This document shows positions 24,143-31,679 of a stretch of DNA of 64,000 bases, piece after piece. The notes under the pieces were generated by a model that made no database searches, was not told the origin of the DNA, and saw only the letters and a program-made list of their open reading frames with translations. The DNA comes from Minicystis rosea (GTDB lineage: Bacteria > Myxococcota_A > Polyangia > Polyangiales > Polyangiaceae). How positions within the stretch are numbered: the first letter of the stretch is position 1; each line of letters opens with the position of its first letter. Where the stretch lies: contig CP016211.1 in assembly GCA_001931535.1 (NCBI GenBank), positions 701,001-765,000 on the forward strand, read 5' to 3'. Both the position numbers and the translations under genes were made by a program.

Positions 24143-24863
24143 TCAAGAGAGCGCGCCGCGCACCGTCGCCGCGCCGATGTCGAAGAAGAGCCTCCGCGCC
24201 CACCGCCGCAAGACGCTTTGGGAGGACGCGAAGAACCTCCCCAATTTCCTCACGTTCCTGCGCGTGGTCATGATCCCGGTGGTGCTCGTCCTCCTGGATC
24301 GAGGCGCCCCGCGTGACTGCTATTGGGCCGCGTGGGTCTATGCGCTCGCGGCCATCACCGATCTCCTCGATGGTTGGCTCGCGCGGCGTGGGGGCCTCGT
24401 CACCGTCATCGGCAAGTTCCTCGATCCCCTCGCCGACAAGCTCATCGTCGTGGCCACCCTGGTGTGGATGGTGCCGATGGGCCGCATCCCCGCGTGGGCG
24501 GTCGTGCTCCTCATCTCGCGCGAAATCACCATCACTGCGCTGCGATCCATCGCCGGCGCGGAGGGCCTCGTCATCTCCGCGGCCGACGGCGGCAAGGCCA
24601 AGACCGCGCTTCAGATGATCGGCATCATCTGCCTTTTGCTCGGCTACCCGTACCACCTCTCGCTCGGCTTCATCGACTTCGGCCGGGTCGATTTGGTGCA
24701 TGTCGGCAGGCTCTTGATCTACTGCTCGCTCTTCTTCTCGCTCACGAGCGCGGCCCAGTACATGGGCCTCTTCGCCGACGCCATCGACGCCAAGAACAAG
24801 GCCGCACACGAGGGCGACGGCGACGGCGAGCACCGGCGGGGCCAGCCCACCACCGCGCCGTAG
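24132..24863 (+). CDS. pgsA: CDP-diacylglycerol-glycerol-3-phosphate 3-phosphatidyltransferase
   Basis: The 243-residue membrane protein has the CDP-alcohol phosphotransferase signature D-x2-D-G-x2-A-R-x8-G-x3-D-x3-D, seen as DLLDGWLARR followed by GKFLDPLADKL. It also has NLPNFLTFLRVVMIPV at the N-terminus and LISREITITALRSIAG, as in PgsA. It makes phosphatidylglycerol-phosphate from CDP-diacylglycerol in the inner membrane. I use ATG 24132, which overlaps the upstream TPR gene; ATG 24177 (MSKKSLRAHRRK) is an alternative. The C-terminal 30 residues are a charged Gly/Asp-rich tail not usual in PgsA. Phosphatidylserine synthase is less likely because of the NLPN...R motif. Confidence 0.88.
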   Translation: MSADQESAPRTVAAPMSKKSLRAHRRKTLWEDAKNLPNFLTFLRVVMIPVVLVLLDRGAPRDCYWAAWVYALAAITDLLDGWLARRGGLVTVIGKFLDPLADKLIVVATLVWMVPMGRIPAWAVVLLISREITITALRSIAGAEGLVISAADGGKAKTALQMIGIICLLLGYPYHLSLGFIDFGRVDLVHVGRLLIYCSLFFSLTSAAQYMGLFADAIDAKNKAAHEGDGDGEHRRGQPTTAP

Positions 24864-24896
24864 GCAGCGCGATGGCTTTCTGCTAGACCGTCGCGC

Positions 24897-25283
24897 GTGA
24901 AGCGCTTCCTCCTGCTCCTCGCTTTGGCGTTGCCCGTGTCGCTCAGCCCCGCCATGGGGTGCAACGGCCAAACCGAAGGCCAGCGTTGCGATCCGAACAA
25001 CAAGGACACCGACGGCGTCAGCCTCGACTGCGCGACCGGCCTCACCTGCAACACGGATCAGGGCGCGGGCATCGGCTTCTGCTGTTCGCCCAACAGCGCG
25101 AACCTCGCCTGCGTCTCCATCGGCAAGACCACCACCACGTCGAGCTCCAGCTCGAGCTCGAGCGCCAGCTCGTCGAGCAGCGGCGGCGGCGCGGGTGGCA
25201 ACGGCACCGGCGGCAACGGCACCGGCGGCGCCGCTCCGGACGGCGGGACGGATGACGCCGGCGACGCTGGCGACGGCGGCTGA
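24897..25283 (+). CDS. Small Cys-rich lipoprotein with Ser/Gly linker
   Basis: The 128-residue product starts at GTG 24897 and has a lipoprotein signal (LLLLALALPVSLSPAMGC). A Cys-rich module follows at residues 22-75 (QRCDPNN, LDCATGLTCN, GFCCSPN, LACVSI), and then a low-complexity tail of Ser and then Gly/Asn/Thr/Asp. Such tails are common in secreted lipoproteins of Polyangiales. The six or more cysteines of the mature part suggest disulfides. No function can be given. A 9-bp perfect hairpin follows 27 bases after the stop. Confidence 0.7.
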   Translation: MKRFLLLLALALPVSLSPAMGCNGQTEGQRCDPNNKDTDGVSLDCATGLTCNTDQGAGIGFCCSPNSANLACVSIGKTTTTSSSSSSSSASSSSSGGGAGGNGTGGNGTGGAAPDGGTDDAGDAGDGG

Positions 25284-25309
25284 TTCGGCGGCTCTCCTCG
25301 CATCTCGAT

Positions 25310-25332
25310 CCGCGCCGGCAGGTCCGGCGCGG
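25310..25332 (+). terminator. GC-rich hairpin after the small lipoprotein
   Basis: CCGCGCCGG (25310-25318) and CCGGCGCGG (25324-25332) pair perfectly around a five-base loop. No T tract follows. Confidence 0.5.
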
Positions 25333-25337
25333 GGCTC

Positions 25338-25413
25338 GAAGCCACTCGCAGCCCCATCATGATCTGCGAGGCCTCGCTCATCGCGCGGGGCCTCATGCGG
25401 CCCCGTCACGATC
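25338..25413. repeat. Two diverged copies of a GGGGCC palindromic intergenic repeat
   Basis: The segment 25338-25364 and the segment 25387-25413 both resemble the unit found twice at 36359-36424: GGCC-type arms around CTCGC or TCATGC, followed by CCCCATCATGATC or CCCCGTCACGATC. They lie between convergent genes, as REP-like elements often do. Confidence 0.5.
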
Positions 25414-25428
25414 GGCGCATCGCGCTGC

Positions 25429-26196
25429 TCATCCAGGCAAGCGCTTCACCGGCGGCGAGAAGCGCCCCGTGAACCAGCGCGCGAGCCGCGGGAAGCTCAG
25501 CGCGATGGCGTACGTCCGCGGGTAGATGACCCGCGCCCTCCGGCGATCGACGGCCTTCAAGATCAGCTTCGCGAGCCCATCGGTCGTGCCTTCGGGAGAG
25601 AGGCGCGCGGCCAGCGTCGGCTCGTATTTCTCGTAGCCCGCCCGCGACATGTCCGTGTCGACCGGCCCTGGGTACACCGTCACCACGTGCACGCCCGTGC
25701 CGAGCAGCTCGCCGCGCAGCCCCTCCGACGCGTTGCCGATGCCGCCCTTGGCCGCGTTGTAATAGAACATGCCCGGCATCGGCGCGAGCGCAGCCATCGA
25801 GGAGATGTCGACGATGGTGCCGCGCCTCCGCGCGAGCATGCCCGGCAACACGGCCCGCGTGAGGCGCATGGGCGTGAAGACGTTGAGGCGCAGCAGCCGC
25901 TCGCCGTCCTCGGGCACGCTGAGCTCGGTGGCCTCGATGTGCTGCACGCCCGCGTTGTTGACGAGCACGTCGATCGGCCCGAGCGCCTCTTCGGCCGGTC
26001 CAATCCACTCCGTCGCCTGCTCCACGATCGAGAGATCGGCGGCATGCACGAAGGTCTTTCCCCCCACCTCCGCCGCGATCTTGTCGAGCCGATCCTTACG
26101 GCGAGCGACGAGCGTCAGCGACGCGCCCCGCGCTGCCCAAGCGCGCGCGAGGGCCTCTCCGATACCGGCGGACGCGCCCGTGATGACGACATGCAT
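25429..26196 (-). CDS. Short-chain dehydrogenase/reductase, DltE/YqjQ-like
   Basis: The 255-residue protein starts at ATG 26196 with a Rossmann motif TGASAGIG at residues 6-13. It has LVNNAG near residue 85, a catalytic Ser in VDISSMAA, and YYNAAKGG supplying Tyr and Lys. YPGPVDTDMS follows and the C-terminus is basic (FTGRFSPPVKRLPG). This fits the classical SDR group often named SDR family NAD(P)-dependent oxidoreductase, with relatives in lipid or ketone reduction. The substrate is unknown. It is divergent from the epmA-like gene with 102 bases between starts. The long upstream open frame to 27210 is antisense to epmA and is rejected. Confidence 0.85.
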   Translation of the reverse strand: MHVVITGASAGIGEALARAWAARGASLTLVARRKDRLDKIAAEVGGKTFVHAADLSIVEQATEWIGPAEEALGPIDVLVNNAGVQHIEATELSVPEDGERLLRLNVFTPMRLTRAVLPGMLARRRGTIVDISSMAALAPMPGMFYYNAAKGGIGNASEGLRGELLGTGVHVVTVYPGPVDTDMSRAGYEKYEPTLAARLSPEGTTDGLAKLILKAVDRRRARVIYPRTYAIALSFPRLARWFTGRFSPPVKRLPG

Positions 26197-26298
26197 GGTG
26201 TTCTCCCGACCTCCCGAGGTGTCACGGAGACACGGAGGCTCGGAGAAGAAAAGAACAAAAATCTCCGTCCCTCCACGCCGCCGTGGTGAACTCCGCCC

Positions 26299-27564
26299 AT
26301 GTCCGCGCCGCGCCTCTCCCCGAGCGATCTCACCGCCCACCTCGCGGCCGCGCCGGTCGAGCTCGCCGGCCGCGTGATCGCCCTCGACGGCGCGACGGTC
26401 ACCCTCGCCGACGCGCTCGCGGAAGCGCGCGCCACGCTCGCGACCCCGGCTCCGCTCGCCGTCGGCGATCTCGTGGTCCTCGCGGGATCGCTCGCCGACG
26501 GCGCGCTCCACGACGCGCGCCTCGTGACGCACAGCACGCCTCGTCGCCCGCCGGGATCGCGCGCGCCCTCCGCCGATCCGCCGGCCGGCGAGGTCGATCG
26601 TCTTCGTCATCGCGGCCTCGCCTCGGGCCTCGTCGCGCGCGCCCGCGCCCTCCGCGCGATCCGCAGCTTCTTCGACGAGCGCGGCTTCCTCGAGGTCGAC
26701 ACGCCGGCCATCGTCCCTTCGCCCGGCCTCGATCTGCACCTCGATGCGTTCGCCGTCCCCGGCGCTGCCGGCCCCGGCTTCACCGACGCCACGGGCTATT
26801 TGATCACGAGCCCCGAGTACCAGATGAAGCGCCTCCTCACGGGCGGCATCGCGCGCTGCTTCCAGATCGGGCACTGCTTCCGGCAAGGCGAGATCGGCAG
26901 CCGTCACAACCCCGAGTTCACCATGCTCGAGTGGTACCGATCCTTCGCCGCGGTCGACGAAGTCATCGCCGACACCGAAGCGCTCGTGCGCCACGTCGCC
27001 CGCGCGCTCGGCAACGGCGACGCGCTCACGGTCGGCGGTGTCCGCGTCGATCTCACGGCGCCCTTCGAGCGCCTCAGCGTCGCCGACGCGTTCGCGCGTC
27101 ACGCCGGCGTCGATCCGGAGGAGGCCATCGCGCTCGCGACCCGCGACGAGGATCGCTTCTTCCGCCTCCTCGTCGACGCCGTCGAGCCGGCCCTCGCGCA
27201 CGCGACGCACCCCGTCTTCCTCGTCGATTACCCCGCGCCTTTCGCGTCGCTCGCGCGTCTCCGCGAGGGCGACCCGCGCGTCGCCGAGCGCTTCGAGCTC
27301 TACGTCGCCGGCGTCGAGCTGTGCAACGGCTTCGGCGAGCTCACCGATCCCATCGAGCAGCGCACCCGCCTCGAGCGCGATCAGGCCGAGCGCCGCCGCG
27401 TCGGCAAGCCCGTGTACCCCATCGACGAGCGCTTCCTTTCCGCGCTCGAAGAAGGCATGCCGCCTTCGGCCGGCAACGCGCTCGGCGTCGATCGCCTCAT
27501 CGCCGTCTGCCTCGGCACGGATCGCATCGGCGACGTCTCCGCGTTCCCGGTGTCGTGGCTGTGA
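26299..27564 (+). CDS. epmA: EF-P lysine aminoacylase EpmA-like (GenX/PoxA), with N-terminal extension
   Basis: Residues from about 105 onward form a class II lysyl-tRNA-synthetase-like catalytic core: motif 2 region FQIGHCFRQGEIGSRHNPEF, TMLEWYRSF, and the C-terminal GVELCNGFGELTDP and GNALGVDRL. This fits EpmA, which attaches beta-lysine to elongation factor P. Unlike typical EpmA, residues 1-95 form an extra domain (VELAGRVIALDGATVTLADA, then LAVGDLVVLAGSLADGALHD) that looks like a small OB-type barrel. ATG 26299 is chosen. Its TGA overlaps the GTG of the next gene. No epmB (lysine 2,3-aminomutase) or efp lies in the window. A different acyl acceptor cannot be excluded. Confidence 0.85.
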   Translation: MSAPRLSPSDLTAHLAAAPVELAGRVIALDGATVTLADALAEARATLATPAPLAVGDLVVLAGSLADGALHDARLVTHSTPRRPPGSRAPSADPPAGEVDRLRHRGLASGLVARARALRAIRSFFDERGFLEVDTPAIVPSPGLDLHLDAFAVPGAAGPGFTDATGYLITSPEYQMKRLLTGGIARCFQIGHCFRQGEIGSRHNPEFTMLEWYRSFAAVDEVIADTEALVRHVARALGNGDALTVGGVRVDLTAPFERLSVADAFARHAGVDPEEAIALATRDEDRFFRLLVDAVEPALAHATHPVFLVDYPAPFASLARLREGDPRVAERFELYVAGVELCNGFGELTDPIEQRTRLERDQAERRRVGKPVYPIDERFLSALEEGMPPSAGNALGVDRLIAVCLGTDRIGDVSAFPVSWL

Positions 27565-28070
27565 TCGACGCCGCGCGCCTCCGCGCCCTCGCCCGCAAAT
27601 ACGAAGCGCTCGCCGATCTCCGTCGCGCCCATGCCCGCGGCGAGGCCGTGCCCGAAGCCTCCGTCTTCAAAGCCTTGGCCCGGGAGTTCCCCGGTTGCCT
27701 CGCCGAGCTCGACACGCTGCCACTCGACACCATCGATGCGCGCGCCGCAGCTCTCGCGCACGCGGCCTCCGGCGGCTCGATCGAGCCGTGGATGGAATGG
27801 CTCGCGGACTACCACTCCATCCTGCGCGCTGCTCTCCGCATCAAACCTCGGGTGGCCCGCGGCGCGGCCCTCGACGACGATCGCGCCGAAGCGCTGGCAC
27901 GTGACGCCGTCGCGCACCTCGGCGTGCACGTGGACGCCGCCTTCGTCCGCGCCGTCGCCGCGCCGCCCGAGGGCCGCCTGGTCACGCTGGTGCTCACCGA
28001 GCTCTCCCTTCGGCACGGCCACCCGGCGGCGACGATCAAACGCGCCATCTTTCCCGCAGCGCGCCGCTGA
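27561..28070 (+). CDS. Hypothetical protein translationally coupled to epmA
   Basis: The 169-residue product begins at GTG 27561, inside the GTGA overlap with the epmA stop. It is largely helical and soluble, with ARLRALARKYEALADLRRAH at the start, GSIEPWMEWLADYHSILRAA in the middle and PPEGRLVTLVLTELSLRHGH near the end. I recognise no domain, signal peptide or membrane segment. Tight coupling suggests a partner or a protein needed in equal amounts with the EpmA-like enzyme. A perfect 11-bp hairpin follows four bases after the stop, so it ends the operon. Confidence 0.72.
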   Translation: MIDAARLRALARKYEALADLRRAHARGEAVPEASVFKALAREFPGCLAELDTLPLDTIDARAAALAHAASGGSIEPWMEWLADYHSILRAALRIKPRVARGAALDDDRAEALARDAVAHLGVHVDAAFVRAVAAPPEGRLVTLVLTELSLRHGHPAATIKRAIFPAARR

Positions 28071-28074
28071 AGAC

Positions 28075-28101
28075 GCGTCGGCCCGCGATCCGGGCCGACG
28101 C
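28075..28101 (+). terminator. Perfect hairpin ending the epmA operon
   Basis: GCGTCGGCCCG (28075-28085) and CGGGCCGACGC (28091-28101) pair perfectly with a five-base loop, starting four bases after the stop. The following CTCTCC is only weakly U-rich. Confidence 0.65.
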
Positions 28102-28298
28102 CTCTCCATCGGTGCCGCAGGTGTTCAGTACGGGGTTCCCCGAGGGCACTCGCCTACATCTGGAATTGACGTCCGCCGGCCATTGGCGACAAGATCGCCG
28201 TCACCGCGGAGCCCAAGGACGCGAGCGTAGGCGAGGTGATGTACGCGCCTCGTTCTGCGACGAGAGTGGTTTCCGCGAGGACGAGGATCGTTCGGGTA

Positions 28299-28856
28299 AT
28301 GTCGGAGCTGTCGGGAGCCGGGGCGGGTTCGGTGCGGTCGGTAGCGTCGCTGCTGGCGCAGACGCTCGGCTGGGAAAAGAGCGTCGAAGCCGTGGTCGAT
28401 GCCATGCGTCGCCTCGGCTTCAAAGACGGCACCCTCGGTCCCGATGAGCGCAAGGCCATCCTCGAAGATCTCGCGCTCGAATCCGGCATCGTGGGCATGA
28501 CCGCCCGCTATGCGATGACCCGCTCGGGCGTGGGTCGCTCCGACGCTCATCCCATCAGCATCATCCCGCCGAGCTCGTCACGCGCGGGCGCCGCAGCGCC
28601 GGACTCGAGCGCTGCCGCGCGCCTCGCGGGGACGGTGGGCGTGCACGAGGTCGTCACGCAGCTCGCGGCCCTCATGGGTCAGGACAAAGGCGAAGCGGCC
28701 GTGCTCGCGAGCTTGAAGCGGCTCGGCTTCCCGCGCGAGCGCCTCGAGCGCGAGCAGCTGGTGCGCCTCCTCGACGATCTCTGCCGCCAAGAAGGCCATA
28801 CCGGCACGACCGCGCGCTTCGTGAAGCCGCGCATCCTCGCCAAGCTCGGCCCGTAG
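28299..28856 (+). CDS. Hypothetical protein with two copies of a ~60-residue helical domain
   Basis: The 185-residue product starts at ATG 28299. An internal duplication is visible. Copy one (about residues 12-72) has LLAQTLGWEKSVEAVVDAMR and RLGF, then LALESGIVGMTARYAM. Copy two (about 115-180) has LAALMGQDKGEAAVLASLK and RLGF, then LCRQEGHTGTTARFVKPRI. A Pro/Ser/Ala linker separates them. The pattern of three helices ending G-x-T-A-R suggests a small protein- or DNA-interaction module. I do not recognise the family. It stands alone between a terminator hairpin and a structured convergent spacer. Confidence 0.7.
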   Translation: MSELSGAGAGSVRSVASLLAQTLGWEKSVEAVVDAMRRLGFKDGTLGPDERKAILEDLALESGIVGMTARYAMTRSGVGRSDAHPISIIPPSSSRAGAAAPDSSAAARLAGTVGVHEVVTQLAALMGQDKGEAAVLASLKRLGFPRERLEREQLVRLLDDLCRQEGHTGTTARFVKPRILAKLGP

Positions 28857-29006
28857 CACGCGGCGTCCTTCCCACGTCCATCACACACACGCCCGCGTGC
28901 GGTCTCGAGCGGCGCATCGTCATCGGCGCCGCTCCATCGTCTCTTCACGGCAACCAGCGTGATGGAGCGCTGGCCACGCATTTCGTCGCCGCGTGAAGCG
29001 CGGCGG

Positions 29007-29101
29007 GGTTTGGGGCGAAGCCCCGTCGAAACCGACAGTGATGCACGAGCGCGAAGCGCCGCCGCGAAGCGGCGCCGAGGTCTGGTCCATGGTGGCCAGA
29101 C
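29007..29101. other. Chain of GAA-loop hairpins between convergent genes
   Basis: Four stems follow each other. GGGGC-GAA-GCCCC (29012-29024) is flanked by GGTTT/AAACC. GCGC-GAA-GCGC is at 29049-29059. GCCGC-GAA-GCGGC is at 29061-29073. GTCTGG...CCAGAC is at 29080-29101 with CCATGG inside. The spacer separates the 3' ends of the genes at 28299-28856 and 29117-29389 and could be a bidirectional terminator or a structured RNA. Confidence 0.5.
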
Positions 29102-29116
29102 TTCGGGCGTGCAGAG

Positions 29117-29389
29117 CTACGCCGCCGCGACGACCGAGAGCCGCGGGCGGCGAAGCTGCGGCAGCGGCTGCCCGACGTACGAGCGCCCGAGCGCGAACCC
29201 GGTCAACGTCAGCCGCATGCGCAGCGCATCGAGGTACCCCTCGCGGTGAAGCGCGCTGACCACCGTGCGAATGTCTCCACGCCGCACCCGGAGCTCGCTC
29301 GTCAGCGTCTCCAGATCGTGGCGGCGCCCCTCCACCTGAGCGAGGGCCAGCGCGTGCAGAACGTGAGCGGACAGTGCTTGCGTGTTCAT
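29117..29389 (-). CDS. Small winged-helix-like DNA-binding protein
   Basis: The 90-residue product (ATG 29389) has a helix-turn-helix-like centre, RRHDLETLTSELRVRRGDIR, followed by TVVSALHREGYLDALRMRLT. The second part looks like a recognition helix and wing, of the kind seen in PadR/MarR-like single-domain regulators. The N-terminal QALSAHVLHALALAQVE can form a dimer helix. The upstream side holds overlapping short palindromes (ACAGCTGT at 29416-29423, CTGTACAG at 29420-29427), which are plausible autoregulatory sites. No Shine-Dalgarno sequence is evident. The larger in-frame extension to 29725 is not protein-like. Confidence 0.62.
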   Translation of the reverse strand: MNTQALSAHVLHALALAQVEGRRHDLETLTSELRVRRGDIRTVVSALHREGYLDALRMRLTLTGFALGRSYVGQPLPQLRRPRLSVVAAA

Positions 29390-29714
29390 GGGAAGGCACC
29401 CTAACGAGCAGGTGAACAGCTGTACAGTTTGTGGCGTCGATTTTCGATTCGAGCTTGTTTTCCCGTCGATCTCGCGCGCCCCGGCTCTTGTCCATACTGC
29501 GCGGGGGTGGCATCCTCCGCGGTGCGGAGGCGCACGTCGAGATGGACGTGAGAACCGTAGCGTGCGCATCTCTATTCCGGTGCGCAACCTCGCACGGGCA
29601 CGCCGGCAACGCCGCCGAACAAAATCCCTTCGATCGCGTTTCCATCGAAGATTCTCGGCCCGATTCGACTTCGATGAGCACTTCGATAAGCCCATCCACA
29701 GCGGCACGAACCGG
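29390..29714. other. Spacer of lower GC content, regulatory region, no gene seen
   Basis: The first 80 bases are relatively AT-rich and contain the short overlapping palindromes ACAGCTGT and CTGTACAG. The rest is open in several frames without coding bias. It is probably the promoter region of the winged-helix gene and of the secreted protein on the other side. Confidence 0.4.
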
Positions 29715-30947
29715 GTGAAGCACACCGAGCCTCGCTGTGATCGATCCGCTCGTGAGCGCGGTCCCGGCGCTGGTCATCCACTGCGCCGACGACCACTGAA
29801 CGACCGCCTCGATCGTCGCGCCGATCCTGCTCATCCTCTCACCCGCACCGCACCTGACCCGATCCATCGCAGGCTTCCGCTCGGCCTCGCCGCGGGCCTC
29901 TTCGCGGCCGCCTTCTCGCTCCCGCTCTTCGCCGCCGATCCTCCTCGGCCTCGCGTCTCGCTGCGCTGGTCCGCTCCCGAAGGCTGTCCTGCCGGCGCGC
30001 GCGTCGTCGCCGAAGTCGATCGTCTCCTCGGCGAATCCGGCGCGCGTCCACCGACGCCGCTCGAAGTCTCGGCCGTCGTCACCGACGATCCCGCAGGCGG
30101 CCTCCGCGTTCGCCTCGACGCCGGCAACGCCCGCGTCCGCGAGCTGCACGCCGCCTCGTGCGAGGCCCTCGCCGATGCGACCGCCGTGATCCTCGCGCTC
30201 ATGATCGATCCCACGGCCGTCGCCTCCGCGCCTCCCGCCGCGCCTGCACCCGCCGCTCCCTCATCCGCCGCGCCTTCTGCATCTGCTGTCCCTGCCGCGC
30301 CGCCTTCGCCTCCATCCGCGCCGCCAGCGCCCGCATCCGCGCCGCCTGCACCTGCATCTGCGGCACCCTCCGTATCGACGGCGCCCGACACGTCGCGAGC
30401 TGCCGCGCCTCCATCCACACGCTCGCGTGTGCCTGCTCCACGCTTTCATCTCCTCGCATGGGCCCTGGCCGATGTCGGCTCGCTCCCCGGTGTCTCCTTC
30501 GCTGCCGGTGGCACGGCGGCCCTTTCGCTCGGCGCGTTTCGCTTCGAGCTCGGCGCCGGCGTGTGGCCCAGCCGCGCCGCAACCAGCCCGCAGCGAGCGA
30601 CCGCGGGCGGCGACATCAGCCTCGTCGCCGGTGCCGCGGGCGCTTGCTATTCGCTCCTCGCGCCCGGTGCTTTCGAGCTCGCTCCGTGCCTCGCCTTCGA
30701 GCTCGGTCGCATTCACGCCGCCGGCTACGGCGTCACGATGCCGGGGGAGGGGAGCGCGCTCTGGTCGGCCTTGAAGCCCGGCGCACGCTTCGCGTGGTCT
30801 CCCGTGTCGCGCGTGGCCCTCGTGCTTCGCCTCGACGCTGCCGTCCCCTTTGCGCGTCCGAGCTTCGTCCTCTCGAACCTCGGCCCCGTCCATCGCTCGG
30901 GCCCCCTCGCCGGCCGCGCCGGTTGCGGTGTCGAGCTCACGTTCTGA
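29715..30947 (+). CDS. Exported protein with Pro/Ala-rich linker and barrel-like C-terminus, start uncertain
   Basis: The coding part is clear from about 29860. A signal-like segment (LPLGLAAGLFAAAFSLPLFA) is followed by a domain with LRWSAPEGCPAGARVVAEVD and a Cys pair (HAASCEALADATAVILALMI), then about 75 residues of Ala/Pro/Ser, then a Gly-rich strand region ending GRAGCGVELTF. This is a common layout of myxobacterial exported proteins that sit before ECF sigma genes. The start is doubtful: GTG 29715 is the nearest canonical codon but puts about 45 basic residues before the signal, so a nearer non-ATG codon may be used. No enzymatic motif is seen. Confidence 0.6.
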   Translation: MKHTEPRCDRSARERGPGAGHPLRRRPLNDRLDRRADPAHPLTRTAPDPIHRRLPLGLAAGLFAAAFSLPLFAADPPRPRVSLRWSAPEGCPAGARVVAEVDRLLGESGARPPTPLEVSAVVTDDPAGGLRVRLDAGNARVRELHAASCEALADATAVILALMIDPTAVASAPPAAPAPAAPSSAAPSASAVPAAPPSPPSAPPAPASAPPAPASAAPSVSTAPDTSRAAAPPSTRSRVPAPRFHLLAWALADVGSLPGVSFAAGGTAALSLGAFRFELGAGVWPSRAATSPQRATAGGDISLVAGAAGACYSLLAPGAFELAPCLAFELGRIHAAGYGVTMPGEGSALWSALKPGARFAWSPVSRVALVLRLDAAVPFARPSFVLSNLGPVHRSGPLAGRAGCGVELTF

Positions 30948-31058
30948 CCCGCCTGAGGCTCACGGACATCGGCGTTTTGACCAAGAAATCGAGCCATTTT
31001 CTCGGCTCGTGATCGGCCCCTCGTTTTTCTTCACGGATCCTTCGAGGCTCGGCCACTC

Positions 31059-31679
31059 TTGTGGACGGTGACCTCTGCCTCCGCTCCATCGGCTGCACCA
31101 ACGACGCCCGGCGCGCCGACGGTGAGCATGATCCATTCGGAGGCCCCCTCGTTCGAGGCCGTCTACGATGAGTGCTTCGATCTCGTCTTCCGCAACATCC
31201 GTCGTCTCGGAGTGCCGGATGCGGCCGTCGACGATGCGGTTCAAGAGGTCTTCCTCGTCGTGCACCGGCGGCTCGGCGAGTTCGAGGGCCGCGCGTCGCT
31301 GCGCACTTGGGTCTTCTCAATCGTGGCGCGCGTCGCCAAGGATCATCGTCGCAGCCTGCGCCGCAAGAGCCCGCACACGCGCGCGCCCGATGCGTCCGTC
31401 GACGCCGACACGGTCCCGGACGAGCGCGGCGGCGATCCTCACACCAGCACCGAGCGATCCGAGGGCGTGCGCTTGCTTCATCGCGTGCTCGACGCGCTCG
31501 ACGACGACAAACGCGAAGTCCTGGTGATGGCTGAGCTCGAGCAGCTCACTGCGCCCGAGATCGCCGAGGTCCTGGGAGAGAACGTGAACACCATCTACGC
31601 GCGCCTGCGCGCCGCTCGGCGCGACTTCGAGCAAGCCGCGCAACGCGAGCGCGCGCGTGACGCCTGGAGGCTCCGATGA
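31059..31679 (+). CDS. ECF-type RNA polymerase sigma factor
   Basis: Region 2 is DECFDLVFRNIRRLG followed by VDDAVQEVFLVVHRRLGEFE, with the usual region-2 C-terminus RASLRTWVFSIVARVAKDHRR. Region 4 is LDALDDDKREVLVMAELEQL followed by TAPEIAEVLGENVNTIYARL, the -35-binding helix-turn-helix. The frame allows TTG 31059, GTG 31068 or ATG 31128; homology begins just after ATG 31128, so the last is plausible. No ribosome site decides the matter. Its TGA overlaps the ATG of the downstream membrane protein (ATGA), the classic sigma/anti-sigma coupling. Confidence 0.88.
   Translation: MWTVTSASAPSAAPTTPGAPTVSMIHSEAPSFEAVYDECFDLVFRNIRRLGVPDAAVDDAVQEVFLVVHRRLGEFEGRASLRTWVFSIVARVAKDHRRSLRRKSPHTRAPDASVDADTVPDERGGDPHTSTERSEGVRLLHRVLDALDDDKREVLVMAELEQLTAPEIAEVLGENVNTIYARLRAARRDFEQAAQRERARDAWRLR

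Noticed and set aside
25429..27210. Extended SDR frame of 593 codons
   Set aside because: Residues before ATG 26196 are antisense to epmA and lack SDR features; the SDR fold begins a few residues after 26196.
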